DNA of 64,000 bases from JAJEBT01 sp965214975. GTDB lineage: Bacteria; Pseudomonadota; Alphaproteobacteria; MPNO01; UBA830. Positions 63,830-64,000 of the stretch are shown in pieces. Location: contig OZ244055.1 of the NCBI GenBank assembly GCA_965214975.1, positions 2,170,001 to 2,234,000 on the forward strand, given 5' to 3'. The notes under the pieces were generated by a model that made no database searches, was not told where the DNA came from, and worked only from the letters and a program-made list of their open reading frames with translations. How positions within the stretch are numbered: position 1 is the stretch's first letter; the number at the start of each line of letters is the position of its first letter. Made by a program: the position numbers and the translations under genes.

Positions 63830-64000
63830 CGGGGCGCGTGCTCGCGGTCGCGGGGTCGGATTCCGGCGGCGGCGCCGGAATCCAGGCCGACGTGAAAACG
63901 GTCACGGCGCTCGGCGGCTACGCCGCGACCGCGGTCACGGCGCTGACCGTCCAGGACACCCGCGACGTCCACGCCGTCCTTCCCGTCGACCCCGGGTTCA
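63826..64000 (+). CDS. thiD: Hydroxymethylpyrimidine (phosphate) kinase, 5' part
   Basis: Only the first 58 codons are in the window: 'GRVLAVAGSDSGGGAGIQAD' and 'VKTVTALGGYAATAVTALT' are diagnostic of ThiD, which phosphorylates HMP-P for thiamine synthesis. ATG 63826 overlaps the glmM stop by 4 nt, so it belongs to the same transcript. Confidence 0.9.
   Translation, partial: MTGRVLAVAGSDSGGGAGIQADVKTVTALGGYAATAVTALTVQDTRDVHAVLPVDPGF

Overview
The window is a 64 kb piece of a very GC-rich alphaproteobacterial chromosome, most likely Rhodospirillales-like. This is inferred from gene content and order (lptD-lptG-lptF / pepA-holC-ndk; purM-purN / DUF2066 - CDP-alcohol phosphotransferase - hda / rnd - aspS; pal-cpoB-tilS-ftsH-folP-glmM-thiD), a small aa3-oxidase subunit-IV-like membrane protein, and heavy use of GTG/TTG starts with 4-nt ATGA/GTGA overlaps. 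No rRNA, tRNA or CRISPR array was recognised.

Layout. 1-4 kb: the 3' end of a Calx-beta/outer-membrane-barrel surface protein, a trypsin-fold protein whose catalytic triad is largely lost, a relic of an insertion sequence, and a DUF1640-type coiled-coil membrane protein. 4-11.3 kb: housekeeping genes. 11.3-12.5 kb: a gene-poor stretch that opens the main accessory island.

12.5-30.8 kb is a defence island with visibly lower GC. It carries in order: a FitA/VapB antitoxin with a frameshifted PIN toxin; a type I restriction operon in which hsdR is intact but hsdS, hsdM and an extra PD-(D/E)XK-like gene are broken; an m4C-type DNA methyltransferase; convergent to it a three-gene module (Rad50/SMC-like ATPase with a Cys4 hook, small middle component, PD-(D/E)XK nuclease) of the ABC-three-component/Lamassu kind; a tyrosine-recombinase relic; an XRE regulator overlapping a single 653-residue protein that joins an ImmA/IrrE metallopeptidase to an exonuclease I (SbcB-type) body; and, divergent from that pair, a compact ubiquitin-like operon (two-domain Ubl, E2-like protein, JAB peptidase, E1/ThiF). 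The shared 195-bp divergent region has promoters on both strands and an inverted repeat over the xre -35 box. The ImmA-ExoI fusion beside a ubiquitin-like pathway is the strongest candidate for an undescribed system.

31-43.8 kb returns to core genes (purine synthesis, cell envelope, Hda, RNase D, AspS), then a five-gene catabolic operon (racemase, SCP2-type thiolase, Zn-ribbon/OB::SDR fusion, cyclase, acyl-CoA synthetase). 44.6-48.2 kb is an AT-rich two-gene cargo (SMR-like membrane protein, NAD epimerase) between two damaged insertion sequences. 48.3-56.4 kb is a second accessory cluster: a DUF488 pair, an AlbA_2/Schlafen-type protein, a helicase IV with extra zinc ribbons, Fic, HicB and a hicA relic. 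56.5-64 kb is the Pal-CpoB/TilS/FtsH/FolP/GlmM/ThiD core block.
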